NCBI GenBank assembly: GCA_033398695.1
Contig: CM065801.1
Coordinates: 51,036,358-51,100,357, forward strand
DNA: 64,000 nt
Source: Orobanche coerulescens
Taxonomy: Eukaryota > Streptophyta > Magnoliopsida > Lamiales > Orobanchaceae
Reading direction: 5' to 3'
The translations under genes were made by a program, and so were the position numbers. Below are positions 58,725-64,000 of this stretch, piece after piece. Each line of letters starts with the position of its first letter. The first letter of the stretch is position 1. The notes under the pieces were generated by a model. The model saw only the letters and a program-made list of their open reading frames with translations. It made no database searches and was not told where the DNA came from.

Positions 58725-58728
58725 TTTA

Positions 58729-61700
58729 TGTAACACCCCCAATCCGCTCAGGGATATTACACGCCGTAGAACCTTTCCTCAAGGATCTACCAGGCTGGTA
58801 ACAACATATAACAACTCAACCATGCCTTTAAGGCTAAAATGACTCAGTAGACCGATTTGGTCTGTCAATAAATACATACAACTCATGCCCACGCAGGGGT
58901 CAAAACACAACCACACCCGTACAATGGGAAAAATATACTGCAGCGGAAAAGAAAATACAACTAGACCAATACGACATCAACGGATCCTCGTGTGATTAGT
59001 ATCGTTCATCTTTCATCATCCTTCGTGCCAACCCTGTGCTATGCTCCAAAACCTGAATGTAAAAATAGACATCCACCCCCCGAATACTCGGGGGTTAGCA
59101 AAACTCCACTGTTTTGCTAGTGCAAGAACAAAGTGCAAATACGAGCCATACAATTCACATTTCACGAATAACAATAACTAGGAATCCTTAAAAATCCAAA
59201 CGTGACGAAAAGTACTTCCCGAGGCAAGAGTTTGGTAAAACATTCTAAAACCGAAAGGTCACAAATCAAGGGAAAACTATTTATAAAACAGTCTGAATTG
59301 CCATCGAGAGTTTTAATAGGAAACAATTTAGGATTACCGAATCCTTCGCTTTCCAAAAATCAACAGGGTCACAGCCCAAAGGTTTTGTTTTCGCAAATAA
59401 AACCAACCATAATACACAAGGTTAAAAACCCACGTCATGCGTCCTCGACGGACATAAAATATACACGCACCCGTGAAGTTTCACTCGTGAATCCAGGTCG
59501 AAGCCAATGGAATTCCCTCCGTGGCCCCGTCGAACCCTCTTGAGGTGAGCAAACACATTCACAAAACATAAGCAACCGCACTCGTGAATCCAGGTCGAAG
59601 CCAATGGAATTCCCTCCGTGATCCCATCGGACACTCTCTAGGTGAGCGAAAAACAATCACAAAATATACACACGTAGCGGTGAAGTTTCACTCGTGAACC
59701 CAGGTCGAAGCCACTAGAATTCCCTCCGTGGTCCCGTCGAACCCTCCCGAGGTGAGCAAACACATTCACAAAACACAGTACTCACATCGCCTAGGACCGG
59801 GTCGAAGCCACAAATCCCACTCCGTGATCCCGTCGGACCCACCCGAGCTTGCTAGCGAAATACTCAAGCACCACACGTCGCCTAGGACCGGGACGAAGCC
59901 ACGAATCCCACTCCGTGATCTCGTCGGACCCACCCGAGCTGGCTAGCGAATCAATCATGCACAAATAACATATCACACCAAGGATATCCAAACAATTCAC
60001 CCAGAGGCATAAACCACTTAGCGAAACACCACGTCAAACCATAATGCACCGAAATGAAACAATATACATCCACACGCAACACCAAGTGAACAAACACACC
60101 AAACATATCCACATGAGTCACATACTCGTTCATGAAACACACCAATCACAAAACACACGCGGTTTTGAAAGAGGGCCTTTAACAAGGCTAACCAAATCTT
60201 TTGAAAACTCGATTCAAAACAAACAAACAAACACACCAGGATGACCACCAATTATCATATCCACAAAACAAGAATAGTATGGACAAGGTACTTGCCTCGA
60301 ATAAGAACAACGCGAAGAATCGACCGAAGTAGGTTGACACGAACCGACTACGAACCCGCCGACTCCACCGATCGCCAACTTGCGTTCATAAACTACGAAG
60401 GATAATAACAATAATGAAATGAATTCCCTAACACGACTTAAATCCGTTGAATTCAAAGAACGAATGACGAAAGTTCAAGCGTTTCCCCCAAAACGGCCAA
60501 GAACACGAATCGTTCTGTCAAAACCCGAAAACAGAATTCCAAGTTGAAATATGGATATACAATCCATAGAATATGTTTAACAACATCATTTAACCACAAT
60601 CGATCCATCAAAAACGGATGAAAAACGAGATCGAGAACAAATCCCTCAAAAAGTCAATTTGAAGGAAATCAAGAAATATACTTCGATTCGACGAAGAACA
60701 GTGGATTAAATGATGTTAAACACAATAATACTACCAAGATTAATCATACCCATCATGAATTAATCAACAACACGGAACGAATCGGAGAAAAATGCAAAAA
60801 CCCCCAAATTCAGGAAATTAGGGTTCTAAGAAAGATTACCTTGATTCGATGGATCAAAGGATGATAACGGATGATTGATTGATGTTATGAACTCAAGAAC
60901 TTCATGGATTTGTTGTTAAACAACATGGATCCATGGTAAGAACACCCTAAGCCGCGGAAGAGAAGGAGAAGAAGGAGAAAAATGGCCAAAAAAACGTTTG
61001 TAGGGCCATAAATAGGCTGCACAGTGTGCATGCAAGCGAGAAAATGGCTCCCGGTGGTCGGTGCAGCCGCGGCACCCAGACTGATCGGTTTGGCCGAAAA
61101 ATGCCACAGAGTGTGCCGCGGCCCTGCCGTCATGTGCCGCGGCCCACGGTACGGCCTGCGCGGCCAGAAGCTGCCGAGCACTACCGGCCGTAACTCGTCC
61201 AGTGCCGGCCTGGGCCCAGATTGCCCGACCATGACTCGGCCGGTATGAATCGATGAATACGGTTACGACGTACTCGCAAATACGAACAAATTCCGACGGC
61301 CCGAACGACCCCGAAACCCGAACCTGAATATGAATCGATGATACGGTTACGACGTACTCGCAAATACGAATCTAAGAGCTAAGAGAACACACAATTCCGA
61401 CCACCCGAAGGCTCGGAATTCGGCAACGGAAGTAATTACCCAAAACTTTGGGAAATTACGAAAATGGCCCAAAATGTCCGAAAATCACGATACGCGATCG
61501 AAACACCAAACCAAAGCTCACAACATGAATAATAACATTAAATGAACTTACGAGAAACTCGAAACAACAGTTTCGGACGAGATTCGCAAGAATCGAACTC
61601 AAGTGCGGAAAAGTCGCTAAAAAGCTCGGAACTCAACAAAACGATACCGAAACGAACTCGGATGACAAAAAGTGCAGAATTAATCATTCTCGAAATGACG

Positions 61701-61782
61701 AAACGGTCATGAGCGAGTCGTCAAAACGGACTCCGGCCGAAAAAAGAAGTTTACCGAAAATCGAAAATTGGGGATATTACAC
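58729..61782 (-). mobile_element. N: 5' LTR
   Basis: 3,054 bp. GCCGCGGC palindromes near 61068, 61118 and 61136, TATA-like box at about 61006-61015 on the minus strand. At about 61240-61350 the phrase gaatcgatgatacggttacg and its neighbours occur twice, a roughly 90 bp duplication not present in the 3' LTR. Confidence 0.93.
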
Positions 61783-61787
61783 TATCT

Positions 61788-62987
61788 GGAGAAGTGAAGC
61801 TACAAGGATTCAGAAGAAGAGATGTCTATATGATAAACTGGAATACATGCACTCCAAACACCTGTGTTCTATCTAAGACAATTGCTGAAAATGGATGGCT
61901 ATGGCACAAGAGATTATGCCACCTGAACTTCAAAGTCATCAACAAGATAAGCTCTCAAAAGCTGGTCATAGGACTTCGAGAAGAAGTATTCAAGAAAGAA
62001 GCTCTATGTTATACATGCCAGAAAGGAAAGATGACCAGAGCATCATTCAAGCCAGTTCAGCCTACCACTCTCACCACCAGAGTATTAGACCTACTTCATA
62101 TGGAGCTCTTTGGCCTCATCAGGCCAAGGACATCGAGTGGAAGGAAGCATGCCCTAGTAGTAGATGACTACTCAAGGTACACATGGGTTGTTTTTCTCTA
62201 TAAAAAGAGTGAAACATTATCAAAGTTACCTGAGATGCTGAGGAAGATTCAGAATGAGGAATCCCTTTCAATCATCAAGATCAAATCAGATAGAGGGGGA
62301 GAATTTCTCAACAAGGCAATCACTGAATACAGTGATCAGAATATAATCCAGCATGAAGTATGTGCCGCAAGAACACCACAGCAAAATGGTGTTGCTGAAA
62401 GAAGAAACAGAACCTTGAAGGAAGCTGCCAAGTCAATAATTTCTGAAGTTGACCTGCCAAAGAGGTTCTGGGCTGTAGCTATCAACACAGCATGCCATAC
62501 CCAGAACAGGAGTATGATAGTAGGGAGACATGGCAAAACTCCCCATGAGGTTTGGAATGGCAGGACACCAACTATTGCATATTTTCATATATTTGGTTGT
62601 AAGTATTTCATCCACAACAATGGTAAAACCCAACTGAATGCCTTTGATGCTAAAACTGATGATGGTCTCTTTATGGGATACTCACAAATAAGAAAGGCAT
62701 ACAGACTATTTAACAAAAGAACATTAGTTGTGAAAGAAACACCTCATTTTGTGTTTGATGAGTCGAATGTTGAGTACAGGAAACAGGTGGAATCGATTGA
62801 GAAAAAGCTCAAATCCGCCACCCTAGAAGAAGTTATCATTCATGACACACGAATGATGTACTCACCTGCAGATCAGTCTGAAGACCCGACTGCAGATCAG
62901 ATAGGATCCCAAAACCTAGCTGATCTAGCTACATCACATGAAGATCGAACTGCAGCTCAAGCAGACAGGATCCCCATCTATAGATGA
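61788..62987 (+). pseudogene. J: copia GAG-pre-integrase and integrase
   Basis: A 397-codon frame. The zinc-binding part is WHKRLCHLNF with CYTCQKGK (about 61902-62030). The integrase core reads MELFGLIRPRTSSG, ALVVDDYSRYTWVVFLYKKS, IKSDRGGEFLN and TPQQNGVAERRNRTLKEAA. The first catalytic Asp of the usual DLFG motif is Glu (MELFG at about 62101), while the second Asp (about 62290) and the Glu (about 62398) are kept. The C-terminal part is FHIFGCKYFIHNN and DDGLFMGYS. It then runs into a linker with repeated ADQ before a stop at 62987. A second frame continues (62938-63270) toward RT. Confidence 0.92.
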
Positions 62988-63275
62988 CAAGACCGTAGCT
63001 GATCCAGTTGCAGATCAAGAAGTACAGAACCAAGCAGATGTAGAGAGAGATGAAGTTCACCAAAACAACTCAATAGGGGGAACAAATCCTAAAGAATATA
63101 TCCCCAAATGGCTCGGAGATCATCCCATTCAACAGATAATTAGAAACCTAACTGATGGAATCAAAACCAGACAATCCACAGAACCAGCAGGAATGGCAAT
63201 GTTCTCATGTTTCATGTCTCAAATGGAACCCAAGATAATAGATCTAGCACTGGAGGATAATCATGGATAATTGCA

Positions 63276-64000
63276 ATGCAAGAAGAGCTCAACCAGATGG
63301 AAAGAAACAATGCATGGGAACTAACAGACAGACTAGATCACAAGAAAGTCATAGGCACCAAATGGGTGTATAAAGACAAATGTGATGAAGATGGAGCTGT
63401 TGTTAGGAATAAAGCCAGACTCGTTGCAAAAGGACATGCTCAATGTGAAGGAATAGATTTTGATGAAAATTATGCACCTGTAGCAAGATTAGAAGCTATC
63501 AGACTATTCCTTGCATATGCAGCATACAAGGATTTTGAAGTCCACCAAATGGTTGTAAAAAGTGCTTTTCTCAATAGAATCCTAGAAGAAGAAGTCTATA
63601 TGGAGTAACCCCCCGGATTTGTAAAAGGATACAAAGTATACAAGCTTTTTAAGGCTATATATGGACTCAAGCAAGCACCAAGAGCATGGTATGAAACACT
63701 ATCTGTGTTTCTGGAAAAGAATGGATTCAGCAAAGGAAAGGTGGACAAGACCCTATTCAGAGTAGAACATGAAGACCACATATTGCTTGTTCAAAATATG
63801 TGGATGACATCATATTTGGCTCAACCAATCATGAGCTATGTGAAAAATTCTCAAGTCTCATACAAGGAGAATTTGAGATGAGTATGATGGGAAAGCTAAA
63901 CTTCTTCCTTGGTTTGCAAGTCAAGCAAATGGACAAAGAAATCTTCATAAATCAAGCCAAGTATACAAGGGATTTAATCAAAAGATTTGGTATGGATTCA
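63276..64000 (+). pseudogene. J: copia reverse transcriptase, partial, cut by window edge
   Basis: [33 protein letters not shown] and [20 protein letters not shown] identify the RVT_2 domain. The first catalytic Asp is lost: MVVKSAFLN at about 63550 where MDVKTAFLNG is usual. A TAA at 63606 replaces Gln before PPGF. AIYGLKQAPRAWYETL follows, and YVDDIIFGSTN is encoded at about 63797 after a frameshift. Confidence 0.92.

Larger units (their letters stand above)
53391..61787 (-). mobile_element. N: gypsy element without coding capacity, 3 kb LTRs, TSD ctatc
   Basis: N spans 53396-61782 (8.39 kb) on the minus strand between ctatc at 53391-53395 and 61783-61787. The LTRs are 3,054 bp (5', 58729-61782) and 3,034 bp (3', 53396-56429), and the internal region is only 2.3 kb. 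PBS, leader donor-like site, PPT and LTR ends are all chromovirus-like, but neither gag nor pol is present: a LARD-like derivative of the same lineage as H and L. It splits the J pol gene. Confidence 0.95.
35707..64000 (+). mobile_element. J: Ty1/copia (SIRE-type) retrotransposon, interrupted by K, M/L and N, runs off right edge
   Basis: J starts with LTR TGTTAGGAATAC at 35707; its left flank is ccttc (35702-35706). Visible parts are 5' LTR 35707-37365, primer site, gag 37447-39326 plus 43553-43725, protease 53045-53390, GAG-pre-integrase and integrase 61783-62987, and RT from 63276 to the edge. The coding order gag-PR-INT-RT is that of copia. Frames are interrupted by several stops and frameshifts. 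The three insertions remove 39327-43547, 43726-53036 and 53396-61782 from its frame. Its 3' LTR is outside the window. Confidence 0.9.

Overview
This window is plant nuclear DNA from a gene-poor, repeat-saturated region, most likely an angiosperm and probably a eudicot. I cannot name the species. I found no intact host gene. Almost every base belongs to LTR retrotransposons or their debris: Ty3/gypsy chromovirus-like elements with 1.9-3 kb LTRs and tRNA-iMet primer sites, Ty1/copia elements of SIRE type, Athila/Tat-like non-autonomous elements with a tRNA-Asp primer site, and one hAT-type MITE. All coding regions seen carry stops, frameshifts or lost catalytic residues. The elements are lettered here for reference.

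Layout. 1-8400: a minus-strand Tat/Athila-like LTR (E1) sits in the 3' LTR of a minus-strand gypsy element (C), which also contains a truncated gypsy LTR (D). C itself sits in the 5' LTR of gag-only gypsy element F (8401-14004, plus). 14282-16374: a minus-strand SIRE-like copia remnant (Q). 16432-17166: a gypsy LTR fragment (P, minus) into which plus-strand gypsy element G is inserted from 17167. G's 5' LTR is split by gag-only gypsy element H (18660-27237, minus, TSD aatcc). G's leader is split by an Athila-like non-autonomous element T (29118-35626, minus, TSD atcac), which carries a captured LONELY GUY (LOG) gene copy and an unknown ORF.

From 35707 to beyond the right edge runs copia element J (plus). 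It is broken by three insertions: gag-only copia K (39327-43547, TSD gccca); hAT MITE M (43726-53036, TSD cctaaatc), which itself holds the most complete gypsy element L (43739-52518, TSD agcaa); and coding-free gypsy element N (53396-61782, minus, TSD ctatc). J resumes at 61783 with integrase and reverse transcriptase. The matching target-site duplications make this nesting order firm for H, T, K, L, M and N.

Functionally, only L (gypsy) and J (copia) carry polymerase genes. F, H and K keep only gag, and T and N have no gag or pol, so these five look like parasites of autonomous relatives. The most striking shared pattern is regulatory. Just upstream of the TATA-like box in nearly every LTR lies an array of 12-20 bp CpG-rich palindromes. 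The sequence differs by family (TTACGTACGTAA, TTACGGCCGTAA, TATCGGCCGATA, TAGCGTGCGCTA, TTACGTGCGTAA, GTGCCGCGGCAC), but most share the form CG-NN-CG at the centre. Other shared themes are GC-rich tandem repeats in the 3' part of gypsy LTRs and a conserved GTAAGT splice-donor-like site about 80-200 nt after the gypsy primer site.
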